A DNA stretch of 64,000 nucleotides from Anabaena sphaerica FACHB-251 (GCF_014696825.1 NZ_JACJQU010000007.1:62001-126000); one strand, 5' to 3'. Numbered from the stretch's first letter, positions 17,227 to 26,929 are shown. Notes: generated from the letters alone by a model not told the origin. Translations and numbers: made by a program.

Positions 17227-17559
17227 ATGTCTTTGAATCAGGAAAAATATCAGGAATTCGCAACATTACTAGAGCAATTATGCTCTGATGTCACTAAAAC
17301 TCAACTTGATGCCCCTACCCTACGGCAATGTCTTTTTGAGTTACAGCAATGGTTTGTCCAGCAAATTGTGTCTTTGACTGATTTGGACTCGCGCCAGCAG
17401 TCTTATCAGACGGAAATGAGTAAGCAACTACGTTTATTAGAAATAGATGTAATGTTTCTTCAAGGTGCAAGACAGTCAGCTACGGCACAGGCGAGAATCA
17501 AAACTATTGAAGAACGTCTAAATACTCTGATTCGATATTGTCAGGCTCTTCTGGAGTGA
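17227..17559 (+). CDS. patD: Probable heterocyst frequency control protein PatD
   Basis: A 110-residue all-helical cytosolic protein. The C-terminal half, YQTEMSKQLRLLEIDVMFLQ followed by GARQSATAQAR, matches my recollection of the conserved block of cyanobacterial PatD proteins, which in Anabaena influence heterocyst frequency and interact with cell division factor FtsZ. The length fits. It is a single gene, divergent from rel, followed by two palindromic repeats. The identification is from memory of the family pattern and should be treated as probable; the fallback is a conserved cyanobacterial hypothetical protein. Confidence 0.6.
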   Translation: MSLNQEKYQEFATLLEQLCSDVTKTQLDAPTLRQCLFELQQWFVQQIVSLTDLDSRQQSYQTEMSKQLRLLEIDVMFLQGARQSATAQARIKTIEERLNTLIRYCQALLE

Positions 17560-17575
17560 TACGAGAAGTATTTCC

Positions 17576-17604
17576 GATCCCCGATTTCTTGAAGAAATGG
17601 GGGA
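17576..17604. terminator. Hairpin GATCCCCGATTTCTT family, downstream of patD
   Basis: A stem with one mismatch (GATCCCCGATTTC / GAAATGGGGGATA) begins 17 bp after the patD-like stop. It belongs to the family at 9771 and is likely to serve as a transcription end. Confidence 0.6.
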
Positions 17605-17627
17605 TATTTGCGTATCCTACAACATTT

Positions 17628-17664
17628 GTAGAGACGTTCCCCATGTAGGAATTCTCGGCTCTAC
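17628..17664. repeat. Degenerate GTAGAGACGTTCC palindrome
   Basis: Left arm GTAGAGACGTTCC, right arm eroded to GGCTCTAC. A decayed member of the family at 14342. Confidence 0.6.
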
Positions 17665-17808
17665 ATTCTTTTTCACCAGATGTCTAAATGATTTTAACTA
17701 AAATCAAAAGCATAGTGATGAGCATCTAACATCTACTTTTGCTAATCTGATAGACTATCCTAAATTTACGTTTTATATAAACAGGCAACCCAAAGCCGAT
17801 AATTAACT

Positions 17809-19452
17809 ATGAGTGAAGCTTTATTTAGTATTGAAAATCTCCGTGTAGCTTATCCCCAACGCAGCGGGGAAGAAGAAAACTGGGCAGTTGATGATGTATC
17901 TTTTACACTCCAACCAGGTGAAAAAATGGGGTTGGTGGGTGAGTCTGGTTGTGGTAAATCCACTATCGGACGGGCAATAATGCGTTTATTACCTGCTTCT
18001 AGTCGCGTTGAAGGTAAAGTAATTTTTCGGCGAGACTCGGTATTAGATTTAACGCCAGTTCAAATGCGGAAATTTCGCGGTGAAGCTGTAGCTTTGGTTT
18101 TTCAAGACCCAATGACACGCCTAGACCCGTTAATGACGATTGGTAATCATTGTCTAGAAACCCTAGAAGCGCATTCACCAGAATTATCCAAACAGCAAGC
18201 GAAGGAAAAAGCTTTAGCAACTTTAGAAAAGGTGAAAATTCCTGCCAGTCGCTGGAACCAGTACCCCCATGAGTTTAGCGGGGGGATGCGACAACGGGTG
18301 GCTATTGCGCTGGCTTTACTCCTCCACCCTAAGTTAATCGTTGCTGATGAACCCACAACCAGTTTAGATGTTACCGTTTCTGCCCAAATTTTACAAGAAT
18401 TAACGCGATTGTGTGCTGAGGAAAATATGGGATTATTATTGATTTCCCATGATTTAGCAATGGTAGCGGAATATTGCGATCGCATTGGCGTAATGTATCA
18501 AGGTAAAATGGTAGAAATGGGTAAAACAGAAACTGTATTTGCTAATCCCCAGCATGAATATACCCAATCTTTATTAAAAGCAGCTTTGCATATTCAACAA
18601 GAAAAGGGAAAAGGGAACAGGAAACAGGAAACAGAAAAAGCAAATCCCATTTTAAAAGTTACAGAACTCAAACAACATTATACCATAGAACCGAATTTTA
18701 TTGAACGTCTATTTAAAGGTGAAAATCAAACAATTAAAGCTGTAGATGGCATTAATTTAGAATTATATCCAGGGGAAATATTAGGATTAGTGGGAGAGTC
18801 TGGTTGTGGTAAAAGTACACTTTCTAGAACTATCTTACAATTAATTCGTCCTACATCTGGGAAAGTTGAATTTTTAGGACAAGAGTTAACTAACTTATCA
18901 CGTCAAGAAATACGTTCTTCCCGCCGACAAATACAAATGGTATTCCAAGATCCTCATGCTTGTTTAAATCCAGCGATGACCGTGGGACAAAGTATAGCTG
19001 ATCCTTTATTAATTCACAATTTAGCTAATGCTGAAAAAGCGAAAGAACAGGTTTTGTGGATGTTAGAAAAAGTCGGTTTAACACCAGCAGAACTTTATTA
19101 TCAGCGTTATCCCTCGGATTTATCTGGAGGACAACAACAACGGGTAGCAATAGCACGAGCTTTCATTACTCGTCCTAAATTAGTAATATGTGATGAACCA
19201 GTGAGTATGTTAGATGCGAGTGTACAAACACAAGTCTTAGATTTAATGTTGCAATTAAAAGCCGAATTTGAATTAACGTACTTATTCATTACCCATGATT
19301 TATGGTTAGCGCGGTTTTTGTGCGATCGCATCGCCGTCATGAATGGTGGTAAAATAGTTGAATTAGGTTGCACCAAAGAAATTTTCGCCAATCCCCAACA
19401 CCCCTATACACAAACCCTCCTAGCAGCTGCACCTTTATTAGCAAGAGTATAA
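17809..19452 (+). CDS. Fused oligopeptide/dipeptide ABC transporter ATPase (DppD-DppF type)
   Basis: The 547-residue protein carries two complete ABC ATPase domains of the Opp/Dpp family. The first has Walker A GESGCGKST, signature FSGGMRQRVAIALAL and Walker B LIVADEPTTSLD. The second, from about residue 285, has a second GESGCGKST, signature LSGGQQQRVAIARA and LVICDEPVSMLD. Such fusions (YejF/GsiA-like) energise peptide or related import with separate permeases and a binding protein, none of which lie nearby. The inter-domain linker QQEKGKGNRKQETEKANP is encoded by a degenerate gggaacagg heptamer repeat, an example of repeat DNA absorbed into a protein. Confidence 0.92.
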   Translation: MSEALFSIENLRVAYPQRSGEEENWAVDDVSFTLQPGEKMGLVGESGCGKSTIGRAIMRLLPASSRVEGKVIFRRDSVLDLTPVQMRKFRGEAVALVFQDPMTRLDPLMTIGNHCLETLEAHSPELSKQQAKEKALATLEKVKIPASRWNQYPHEFSGGMRQRVAIALALLLHPKLIVADEPTTSLDVTVSAQILQELTRLCAEENMGLLLISHDLAMVAEYCDRIGVMYQGKMVEMGKTETVFANPQHEYTQSLLKAALHIQQEKGKGNRKQETEKANPILKVTELKQHYTIEPNFIERLFKGENQTIKAVDGINLELYPGEILGLVGESGCGKSTLSRTILQLIRPTSGKVEFLGQELTNLSRQEIRSSRRQIQMVFQDPHACLNPAMTVGQSIADPLLIHNLANAEKAKEQVLWMLEKVGLTPAELYYQRYPSDLSGGQQQRVAIARAFITRPKLVICDEPVSMLDASVQTQVLDLMLQLKAEFELTYLFITHDLWLARFLCDRIAVMNGGKIVELGCTKEIFANPQHPYTQTLLAAAPLLARV

Positions 19453-19523
19453 TGTCATTAGTCATTCGTCATTGGTAAAATTCTTACCCAGTCCCCAGTC
19501 CCTTCCAGTCCCCAAGCTAAATA

Positions 19524-20243
19524 ATGTCTAAAAACCAGCCATCAAATCCTTACAAAAACAATATTTATCCTGCCGACAAATGGCAAGAAAGAATAGCACA
19601 AATAGCATATCGCTTCAATAAAGAATATCAAAAAGAAGCCTTTGAAGTTCCAAACGAAGTCCAAGAAATGCCAATATATAAAGAATGGAAAAATGGCATC
19701 TTAGCTTATAAAATTGCTTCCCCTTTTTGGGAAATTGCCCAACCTCAAAAAAACCAACATTGTTTAGATATTGGTTGCGGATTCAGCTTTTTAATCTATC
19801 CTTGGCGAGATTGGCAAGCATTCTTTTATGGGCAAGAAATTAGTAATATAGCTAGAGATACCCTAAATTCTCGTGGTTCACAGTTAAACTCAAAACTATT
19901 CAAAGGTGTGGAGTTGGGAGCATCACATCATTTAAACTACCCTTCCGAACAGTTTGATTTAGTCATAGCTACAGGATTTAGTTGTTATTTTCCCCTAGAA
20001 TATTGGCAGGCTGTTTTACTAGAAGTCAAACGAGTATTGAAACCAGGTGGACATTTTGTATTTGACATTCTGAATTCAGAACAACCTTTAGCTGAAGATT
20101 GGGCAGTTTTAGAAACTTATTTGGGTGCAGAGGTGTTTCTAGAATCTGCGTCTGAGTGGGAAAAAACCATTAAAACTGGCGGTGCTAAAGTAGTAAAACG
20201 GCAATTAGGAGAATTATTCGAGTTATACAAAGTGAGGTTTTGA
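19524..20243 (+). CDS. SAM-dependent methyltransferase, class I
   Basis: A 239-residue protein with the Rossmann-type methyltransferase pattern: motif I CLDIGCGFSFL, an acidic residue ending strand 2 (FYGQEIS), motif IV-like FDLVIATGFSCYFP, and the post-motif segment VKRVLKPGGHFVFDIL. The acceptor is unknown. It begins 72 bp after the ABC ATPase, with heptameric cagtccc repeats between, so co-transcription is possible but unproven. Cytosolic. Confidence 0.85.
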   Translation: MSKNQPSNPYKNNIYPADKWQERIAQIAYRFNKEYQKEAFEVPNEVQEMPIYKEWKNGILAYKIASPFWEIAQPQKNQHCLDIGCGFSFLIYPWRDWQAFFYGQEISNIARDTLNSRGSQLNSKLFKGVELGASHHLNYPSEQFDLVIATGFSCYFPLEYWQAVLLEVKRVLKPGGHFVFDILNSEQPLAEDWAVLETYLGAEVFLESASEWEKTIKTGGAKVVKRQLGELFELYKVRF

Positions 20244-20428
20244 GATAAAAATTAGTCGTCTTATCCTACTAAAATATAACCAAATATAATATTATTAATC
20301 TAAGTTGCTAGTTAGAGAAAAGGGAACATAGGAGAAAGAAATTTAGAACTCAAAATTCAAAAACTCCTGACTACTGACTACTAACTACTGACTGCTGAAC
20401 TACCAAGAATTTTGCCCAGATAGCCGCA

Positions 20429-20938
20429 ATGATGATCCGCCATGCCACAGAAACAGACCTACCAACAATTGTAGCCATTTATAACGCTGCTGTTCCTACC
20501 CGCATGGCCACAGCCGATTTAGAACCTGTGTCTGTGGAAAGTCGCATGGCTTGGTTTCAGGGACGAGTACCCTCACAACGTCCCCTCTGGGTAGTGGAAA
20601 TAGATGGTATAATTGCTGGATGGCTGAGTTTCCAATCCTTTTATGGTAGACCGGCTTACCATTGCACCGCCGAAATTAGTATTTACATTTCCCCAGACTT
20701 TCAAAAACATGGTTTGGGAAAGCAACTTTTAGAAAAAGCAATTAGTGAAAGTCCCAGCTTAGGTTTAAAGACCTTGGTCAGCTTTATTTTTGCTCATAAT
20801 CACCCCAGTTTAAAATTGTTTGAAAAATTTGGTTTTCAACATTGGGGACATTTGCCCAAAATCGCCGATTTAGCAGGTGTTGAACGAGATTTAATTATTC
20901 TGGGGTTACGAGTTGGGGAGAAGTCATATAGCAGGTGA
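20429..20938 (+). CDS. GNAT acetyltransferase, phosphinothricin/methionine sulfoximine type
   Basis: A 169-residue GCN5-related N-acetyltransferase. It starts MMIRHATETDLPTIVAIYN and contains EISIYISPDFQKHGLGKQLL, the acetyl-CoA pyrophosphate-binding motif (Q-x-x-G-x-G-like), and NHPSLKLFEKFGFQHWG. This pattern is typical of the Pat/MddA subgroup, which acetylates phosphinothricin or methionine sulfoximine. The true substrate is unknown. The last codons (KSYSR) and stop run into a GGTGACA tandem repeat at 20934, so the C-terminus is repeat-defined. Confidence 0.85.
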   Translation: MMIRHATETDLPTIVAIYNAAVPTRMATADLEPVSVESRMAWFQGRVPSQRPLWVVEIDGIIAGWLSFQSFYGRPAYHCTAEISIYISPDFQKHGLGKQLLEKAISESPSLGLKTLVSFIFAHNHPSLKLFEKFGFQHWGHLPKIADLAGVERDLIILGLRVGEKSYSR

Positions 20939-21011
20939 CAGGTGACAGGTGACAGGGAAGAAAGCAGGGGAGAAACATTATCTTTCTTTTGACTCCTGAC
21001 TCCTGACTCCT
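20934..21011. repeat. Heptameric repeats GGTGACA and GACTCCT
   Basis: Three GGTGACA units (20934-20954) and, after a spacer, three GACTCCT units (20991-21011). They separate the convergent GNAT and secreted-protein genes. Confidence 0.9.
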
Positions 21012-21027
21012 GAATTCTGCTGTATAT

Positions 21028-21459
21028 TTAACGAGAGGTTAAACTGTCAAAGCGATATTCAGTACCTACTTTGAGTTGATTAGCATTGTACCGAGGAGAC
21101 ATCAACAGCGAAGAGTTGTAAGGATTCGGTAAATCAGGGGTGCGAAGATAAGGATCATTCTGTGCTTGTTGGACGAGAACATCGTGATAAACAGTGTTAA
21201 CCAACTCAGCATCTTTAGCGATTTCATTATCCGGGAAAGTTGTTCCAAACTTAGCACCAGGACCTAATAAAGAATCTACCTGACGCTGTAAACTGCCATT
21301 TTCGTAGAAATTACGATCATTGCGAAAAAAAGCTCTCTCGACGGTATTGGTTATTGCTTCATAATTTTCTGATTCCATCTCGGCAACTGCAACTACAGGA
21401 AATGTAGCAGTAGCAACTATTACCAATAATCCACTCAATCCTTGCAAATTTATACTCAT
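21028..21459 (-). CDS. Small secreted hypothetical protein
   Basis: A 143-residue product with a signal-peptide-like N-terminus (SGLLVIVATATFPVVAVAE) and likely cleavage after VAVA. The mature part begins acidic and has FFRNDRNFYENGSLQRQVDS, with no cysteines. I do not recognise the domain; similar short exported proteins are frequent in Nostocales. It is divergent from pyrE, with about 100 bp between the starts. Confidence 0.65.
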   Translation of the reverse strand: MSINLQGLSGLLVIVATATFPVVAVAEMESENYEAITNTVERAFFRNDRNFYENGSLQRQVDSLLGPGAKFGTTFPDNEIAKDAELVNTVYHDVLVQQAQNDPYLRTPDLPNPYNSSLLMSPRYNANQLKVGTEYRFDSLTSR

Positions 21460-21560
21460 GTTTACAACTCCTCAATTTTTGGGCGAATCTTAATTTATGC
21501 TTAATTTCAGAACTCTCATCAGTTCAACCTTTGGTGTAGCACAACTTTTAACGGTTTGTA

Positions 21561-22175
21561 ATGTCGTATTCTACTGAAACATCCAACCAATCGGATATTT
21601 GGGCAACTACTACTGATTTAACTACCCTGCGTCAGAAGTTACTGGATTTATTTTGCCAACTTGCTTATCAAGAAGGTGATTTTGTTCTCTCATCTGGACA
21701 ACGTAGTTCTTACTATATTAATGGTAAACAGGTAACACTCCACCCCCAAGGTGCTTTGGCTGTAGGCAGGTTGATATTACATATCCTACCAGTAAATACA
21801 CAGGCAGTAGCCGGTTTAACCCTGGGTGCTGATCCCATCGTTTCTGCTGTGAGTGTGGTTTCTGTCTATGAAAATAGACCCCTACCTGCGTTGATTATTC
21901 GCAAAGAAGCTAAAGGTCATGGCACAATGGCTTATATCGAAGGTCCAACTTTGCCAGCAGGTGCAAAAGTAGTGGTGCTGGAAGATGTGGTGACAACTGG
22001 CCAATCTGCACTGAAAGCCGTTGAGCGTTTGCAAGCAGCAGGTTATACCGTAGATAGAGTAATTTCTTTGATAGACCGACTTCAAGGGGGAGCAGAGTTA
22101 TATAAATCTGCTGGCTTACAGTTTGATACGCTGTTTTCCATTCGGGATTTGCAAGAACGCTATCAGCAAATATAG
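21561..22175 (+). CDS. pyrE: Orotate phosphoribosyltransferase
   Basis: PyrE joins orotate to PRPP to give OMP in pyrimidine synthesis. The 204-residue protein has the type I PRTase PRPP-binding loop VVVLEDVVTTGQSA and the upstream segments GDFVLSSGQRSSYYINGKQ and RKEAKGHGTMAYIEG (the flexible lysine loop). The N-terminal 25 residues (SNQSDIWATTTDLTTLR) form a short extension seen in some cyanobacterial forms. Monocistronic, followed by GGTGACA repeats. Confidence 0.95.
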   Translation: MSYSTETSNQSDIWATTTDLTTLRQKLLDLFCQLAYQEGDFVLSSGQRSSYYINGKQVTLHPQGALAVGRLILHILPVNTQAVAGLTLGADPIVSAVSVVSVYENRPLPALIIRKEAKGHGTMAYIEGPTLPAGAKVVVLEDVVTTGQSALKAVERLQAAGYTVDRVISLIDRLQGGAELYKSAGLQFDTLFSIRDLQERYQQI

Positions 22176-22176
22176 C

Positions 22177-22200
22177 AGGTGATAGGTGACAGGTGACAGG
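22177..22200. repeat. Heptameric repeat AGGTGAC x3
   Basis: AGGTGAT-AGGTGAC-AGGTGAC immediately follows the pyrE stop. The rest of the 260-bp spacer to the pirin gene holds further cctcttgcctcttacc and gactcctgactcct tracts and no gene. Confidence 0.9.
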
Positions 22201-22435
22201 GCAGATGGTGAGAAATTTCATTTCTTCTTTTGCCTCTTGCCTCTTACCTTTTGCCTACAGTATCTTTTTGGTAACTAAGCCACTTTTGAGTGCGTACTTT
22301 TCATTTTATAGAGAAGTATTTTAATATAAAAATCAATTGCACAGGATTTGTCAAAAATTTAATTTTTTCTAGGTTTATAATTGCCTTTCTTTGACTTCTG
22401 ACTCCTGACTCCTATTTTAATAATAAGGTGAAATT

Positions 22436-23152
22436 ATGTCTCAAAATACCATTAACTACATAATTCATGACCGTAATTTACGGGGTCATAGTCAGATTGA
22501 CTGGCTTGATAGTTACCATACATTTTCATTCAGTCATTTTTATGATCCCAACCGCATGGGATTTCGTTCCCTGAGAGTGATTAATGATGATCGCATTGCA
22601 CCAGGTGCTGGCTTCCCAACCCACGGACATCGAGATATGGAAATACTCACCTATGTTTTATCAGGTGCAGTTGAACATAAAGATAGTTTGGGTACAGGTT
22701 CGGTAATTCTTCCTGGCGAAGCACAAATTATGAGTGCTGGTACGGGCATCATGCACAGCGAATTTAATCCCTCGCAAACTGAAGAATTACACCTACTGCA
22801 AATATGGATGTTGCCAGACAAGCAAGGATTAAAGCCAAGGTATGACCAAAAAACTTTTCCTATGGAAGAAAAAAAGGGAAAACTACGCTTAATTGCTGCT
22901 AAGGATGGACGTGATGGCGCTGTAACTATTCATCAAGATATTGATTTATACGCCTCTATTTTAGAGCATGGTGATGTTGTCAATTATCATGTCCCGCATC
23001 ATCGTTATGCCTGGTTACAAATAGCCAAAGGTGAAGCAACTTTAAATGGTAAAGAACTCATGGCCGGAGACGGAGTGCAAATTACTGGAGAAGAGAAACT
23101 AAAAATTAGTACAAACCTCAGCGCAGAAATCTTGCTTTTCGACTTGGCTTAA
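22436..23152 (+). CDS. Pirin family protein (bicupin)
   Basis: A 238-residue pirin. The N-terminal cupin metal site is seen in FPTHGHRDMEILTYVLSG and AGTGIMHSEFN, which supply the His/His/His/Glu ligands. The second cupin is more degenerate, as usual. Bacterial pirins of this size include YhhW-like quercetin dioxygenases; others are redox- or stress-linked proteins. The substrate is not determined. A rho-independent terminator follows at 23165. Confidence 0.92.
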   Translation: MSQNTINYIIHDRNLRGHSQIDWLDSYHTFSFSHFYDPNRMGFRSLRVINDDRIAPGAGFPTHGHRDMEILTYVLSGAVEHKDSLGTGSVILPGEAQIMSAGTGIMHSEFNPSQTEELHLLQIWMLPDKQGLKPRYDQKTFPMEEKKGKLRLIAAKDGRDGAVTIHQDIDLYASILEHGDVVNYHVPHHRYAWLQIAKGEATLNGKELMAGDGVQITGEEKLKISTNLSAEILLFDLA

Positions 23153-23164
23153 ACAAAAACTGAT

Positions 23165-23205
23165 CCCAGTACCGAAGATTTATTAACGGACTGGGCTTTT
23201 TTTTT
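23165..23205 (+). terminator. Rho-independent terminator after the pirin gene
   Basis: CCCAGTACCG pairs with CGGACTGGG (one bulged base) around a 12-base loop and is followed by nine T residues. It lies 12 bp past the stop. Confidence 0.85.
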
Positions 23206-23212
23206 GCTCAAC

Positions 23213-23656
23213 CTAATGTTGCCCTTCTAAACGATATTTGACAATCAATAGACAATTTCTATTATCAGAATCACGTTCATAAACAACATGATCTGCCACA
23301 CGCCGAATGAGAAACCATCCATACCCATGATCTTGTAGAGTACCTGGCTTTGGTTCAGGTATCTGATCAGGATTAAAAGGTTTACCATAATCCCAAATTC
23401 TGATTTCCAGTCTGTCTACCCACAGACTCAATTCAATTTCTATATTTGTTTCTGGCGGTAAAGCCCGATGAGCATGGCGAACTGCGTTAGTAAAGCCTTC
23501 TGCTAATGCTAAATTGAGGCGATAGAGTTGGCTTTCTGACCAGCCTCCTTGAGCTAAATATTGCAGAGAAAATTTTTCAAACCATTGTTGTACCTGGTTT
23601 TGGAGCTTAAGATCGCTCTTCACCGTCAGATGGTCTTGCTGCACTGTAGTAAGCAT
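23213..23656 (-). CDS. RsbW-like anti-sigma factor kinase (HATPase_c)
   Basis: A 147-residue GHKL ATPase without a phosphotransfer domain. The N box is LNLALAEGFTNAVRHAH, the G1 box WDYGKPF and the G2 box GYGWFLIRRVAD. Proteins of this size phosphorylate anti-sigma-factor antagonists (STAS domain) in partner-switching pathways. No STAS or PP2C partner is adjacent. It is convergent with the pirin gene and shares its terminator region. The likely target is a sigma factor or other partner-switch output; this is inferred only from the family. Confidence 0.85.
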   Translation of the reverse strand: MLTTVQQDHLTVKSDLKLQNQVQQWFEKFSLQYLAQGGWSESQLYRLNLALAEGFTNAVRHAHRALPPETNIEIELSLWVDRLEIRIWDYGKPFNPDQIPEPKPGTLQDHGYGWFLIRRVADHVVYERDSDNRNCLLIVKYRLEGQH

Positions 23657-23951
23657 TGACCGTGACTTGAGTATTAAGTAAGTAAAAAAATGTGACTTTT
23701 GTTGGTTTTTTGGTGGTTTTAGATTTTGGAATTGGTTTTATTTTACATCCAAAACTTAAAATCCCAGAGCAAAAATAGACTGCGAAAATTGACACCTGTT
23801 TGTTTTCAACAGCATATAAACCATAAGTATGAGCAGCTAATGGGCTGTATAATCCTTGCGGGCAGTCTTTAGTCTCATAACTTCGGTATATGCTCTTGAA
23901 ACTCACAGGTGTCACAGCACTTTGTGGAAACTAAAACTAGTGGAAACTAAT

Positions 23952-24434
23952 TTAGAACAGTCCCAAAGTCAGAGATTTGTCTAAGGGTAATGCAGCACCA
24001 ATACCTAACCAGATGGTGACAAAAGTACCAAACAAAAATACTGTTGTCGCTACTGGACGGCGGAAGGGGTTTTGGAACTTATTAACGTTCTCAATGAAGG
24101 GAACTAGAATTAGTCCCAAGGGTACGGAGGCCATTGCCAATACTCCCAACAGTTTGTTAGGAAGTGAGCGGAGAATCTGGAAAACAGGATACAGATACCA
24201 CTCTGGCAAAATTTCCAAGGGGGTAGCAAAAGGATTAGCTGGTTCACCAGTCATGGCGGGATCTAGTACAGCTAGAGCCACAATACAGGCAAACGAACCC
24301 ATAATCACGATGGGAAACACATACAGCAAATCATTAGGCCAAGCTGGTTCACCATAGTAGTTGTGACCCATGCCTTTGGCGAGTTTAGCTCTTAAGATAG
24401 GATCGCTCAGATCCGGTTTTTTCTGCGTGGACAT
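23952..24434 (-). CDS. petD: Cytochrome b6f complex subunit IV
   Basis: The 160-residue subunit IV of the thylakoid cytochrome b6f complex, three transmembrane helices. It starts [20 protein letters not shown] and contains the quinol-oxidation PEWY motif in [17 protein letters not shown]. It follows petB on the same strand after about 250 bp; the two are commonly co-transcribed in cyanobacteria. Confidence 0.98.
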   Translation of the reverse strand: MSTQKKPDLSDPILRAKLAKGMGHNYYGEPAWPNDLLYVFPIVIMGSFACIVALAVLDPAMTGEPANPFATPLEILPEWYLYPVFQILRSLPNKLLGVLAMASVPLGLILVPFIENVNKFQNPFRRPVATTVFLFGTFVTIWLGIGAALPLDKSLTLGLF

Positions 24435-24686
24435 TTTTAGATGTGTTCTCCTGCTTAGGTGAAGTTAAAGCATTCGTGAAAGCTATCAGATATTTAGGTA
24501 AGCCACAAATTTAGTATGACACTAGGGTCAGCTTTGCTAGTTGAAGTAAGTGTTCATAGCTTTTACAGCTTACAGTTTCAGAGAGTAGGGCTGGTTTTTA
24601 ACTTATAAGTTATTTATTTGCCATAAGTTTAAAACAAACAACTTGGATCTGAGAACTGCTTTTACCTATTCACTGATAACTTTCGA

Positions 24687-25334
24687 TTACAAAGGTCCAG
24701 AAATCCCTTGTTTGCGGATCATCAAGAAGTGGAATAGCATGAATACCGCAATTAACCAGGGTAAAACGAAGGTGTGGGCGCTATAGTAGCGAGTTAGTGT
24801 AGCTTGACCAACACTAGAACCACCACGTAGCAAGTCAGAAATCAGAACACCAACTACGGGAATTGCTTCTGGTACACCACTAACGATTTTCACAGCCCAG
24901 TAGCCAACTTGATCCCAGGGTAGGGAGTAGCCAGTAACACCAAAGGAAACTGTGATTACAGCGAGGATAACACCACTTACCCAGGTTAATTCGCGGGGCT
25001 TTTTGAAACCACCGGTGAGATAAACCCGGAAGACGTGCAGAATCATCATTAACACCATCATGCTGGCAGACCAACGGTGAATGGAGCGAATTAGCCAACC
25101 GAAGTTGACTTCATTCATGATGTACTGTACGGAAGAATAAGCTTCAGCAACTGTAGGCTTGTAGTAGAATGTCATCGCAAATCCAGTGGCAAACTGGATC
25201 AGGAAGCAAACTAGGGTAATTCCACCCAAGCAGTAAAAGATATTGACGTGGGGAGGTACGTACTTGCTGGTTACATCTTCAGCGAGCGCCTGAATTTCCA
25301 AGCGTTCCTCAAACCAGTCATAAACGTTGGCCAT
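24687..25334 (-). CDS. petB: Cytochrome b6
   Basis: The 215-residue cytochrome b6, four transmembrane helices. The haem-ligand histidines lie in [29 protein letters not shown] and [10 protein letters not shown], and Cys35 in FYCLGG is the known covalent site for the third haem (cn). It catalyses electron transfer from plastoquinol in the b6f complex together with petD downstream. It is divergent from ctpA. Highly conserved; no oddity. Confidence 0.98.
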   Translation of the reverse strand: MANVYDWFEERLEIQALAEDVTSKYVPPHVNIFYCLGGITLVCFLIQFATGFAMTFYYKPTVAEAYSSVQYIMNEVNFGWLIRSIHRWSASMMVLMMILHVFRVYLTGGFKKPRELTWVSGVILAVITVSFGVTGYSLPWDQVGYWAVKIVSGVPEAIPVVGVLISDLLRGGSSVGQATLTRYYSAHTFVLPWLIAVFMLFHFLMIRKQGISGPL

Positions 25335-25684
25335 ACAATCTCAAGTTCCTAAAAATTAGTTGCGGTTGATAAATCTCCCAATATCAATTTTGGGATTTTC
25401 ACAAAGAGTAGCTCTGTTGCAGAATTGTTAAGATTTTCAGAAACTTAACACTCTGTAAATATCGAATATATTGCGATCTCTTTGCAAGCCAACGCTGAAA
25501 ATGTTGGTTCCAAAGTAGATTTTATCGTTTTTGGGGAGGGATATGCACAGCAGCCGTTGATTAACAACTTGATGAGAGCAATGCACCTCTTCTATAAAAA
25601 AAGTAACATAGTCGAGAGATATATTTCATCAAAAACGTCGCAACTGGACATTGATAAGTAATTTGGGTTGAGGTGAAGTGGAAA
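25335..25684. promoter_or_regulatory. Divergent petB / ctpA control region
   Basis: 350 bp between the starts of petB (minus) and ctpA (plus). Both promoters must lie here. I see AT-rich stretches but no element I can name with confidence and no repeats, in contrast to most other spacers in the window. Confidence 0.5.
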
Positions 25685-26926
25685 ATGGGGTTCATGAACA
25701 AACAGGTTTTTCGGTGCGGATTTTCGTTACTTCTGGCTTTTTGCTTGGTTTTTGGCTCTCTCATCCCACCAGCAACTGCTCTTACACAGCAGCAAAAGTT
25801 AGTTTCTGAGGTTTGGCGAATTGTTAATCGCTCTTATCTGGATGAAACATTTAACCATCAAAACTGGTCAGATATGCGGCAAAATGCTCTGAAGAAGCCG
25901 CTGCCAAATGACCAAGCAGCATACACGGCAATTCAGAATATGCTCAAAAGCCTCGATGACCCTTTTACACGGTTTCTAGACCCAGAGCAGTACCGCAGTT
26001 TGCAAGTTAATACTTCTGGAGAATTGACGGGCGTGGGTTTACAAATTGCCCTCAATCCCCAGACAGGTACATTGGAGGTAATTACACCTATAGAGGGTTC
26101 GCCGGCTGAAAAAGCAGGTCTAAAACCTCGCGATCGCATCCTGAAAATTGAAGGATTATCTACAGAAAATCTCACTCTGGATGAGGCTGCGGCGCGAATG
26201 CGCGGTCCTATTGGCAGTGTTGTATCTCTCTTAATTGGAAGAGAGGGAGAGGGAGAAAAGGAAATTACATTGGTGCGCGATCGCATTGAACTTAATCCTG
26301 TAGTAGCTGACTTGCGTTTATCCCCCCAAGGAAAACCCTTTGGCTATCTACGCCTAACTCAATTTAACGCTAACGCCGCCATGGAATTGGCACACGCTAT
26401 TTCTAGTTTAGAAAAAAAAGGCGCGGCTGCTTATATTCTCGATTTGCGAAATAATCCAGGAGGGCTTCTGCAAGCAGGAATTGAAGTTGCTCGTCAATGG
26501 TTAGATTCAGGAACAATCGTCTACACTGTCAATCGTCAAGGTATTCAGGGCAATTTTGAAGCCTCTGGTTCGTCCATAACACAAGATCCTTTAGTGATTT
26601 TGGTCAATCAAGGAACTGCTAGTGCGAGTGAAATTCTGGCTGGTGCGCTGCAAGATAATGGTCGCGCCCAGTTAGTAGGTGAAACTACCTTTGGTAAAGG
26701 ACTAATTCAATCTCTATTTGAATTATCCGATGGTTCGGGTTTAGCAGTGACAATCGCTAAATATGAAACTCCCGACCACCGAGACATTAACAAACTAGGT
26801 ATTAAGCCAGACATAGTGATTACCCAACAGCCAATTAATCGGGAGCAAATTGGCACAGCAGCAGATAGCCAATATCAAGCCGCTGTGGAATTGTTGAGCA
26901 AAAATTCTGTAGTAGCAGGTTCGTAA
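25685..26926 (+). CDS. ctpA: Carboxyl-terminal processing protease
   Basis: An S41 serine protease with an N-terminal signal peptide (CGFSLLLAFCLVFGSL, cleavage near ATALT), so it is exported to the periplasm or thylakoid lumen. A PDZ domain (GVGLQIALNPQTG to LIGREGEGEK) precedes the protease core, with the catalytic Ser in GTASASEILAGALQD and the Lys in GETTFGKGLIQ. CtpA-type enzymes mature the D1 protein of photosystem II; cyanobacteria have several paralogues and I cannot say which this is. I choose the ATG at 25685, which has GAGGTGAAG upstream, over a GTG at 25673 and an ATG at 25694. The divergent petBD position is a known cyanobacterial arrangement. Confidence 0.9.
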   Translation: MGFMNKQVFRCGFSLLLAFCLVFGSLIPPATALTQQQKLVSEVWRIVNRSYLDETFNHQNWSDMRQNALKKPLPNDQAAYTAIQNMLKSLDDPFTRFLDPEQYRSLQVNTSGELTGVGLQIALNPQTGTLEVITPIEGSPAEKAGLKPRDRILKIEGLSTENLTLDEAAARMRGPIGSVVSLLIGREGEGEKEITLVRDRIELNPVVADLRLSPQGKPFGYLRLTQFNANAAMELAHAISSLEKKGAAAYILDLRNNPGGLLQAGIEVARQWLDSGTIVYTVNRQGIQGNFEASGSSITQDPLVILVNQGTASASEILAGALQDNGRAQLVGETTFGKGLIQSLFELSDGSGLAVTIAKYETPDHRDINKLGIKPDIVITQQPINREQIGTAADSQYQAAVELLSKNSVVAGS

Positions 26927-26929
26927 GGA

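Noticed and set aside
23607-23915. 102-residue minus ORF upstream of the RsbW-like gene
   Set aside because: It overlaps the kinase start in another frame and has no coding character.
25561-25764. 67-residue minus ORF between petB and ctpA
   Set aside because: It overlaps the ctpA start region antisense and shows no recognisable features.
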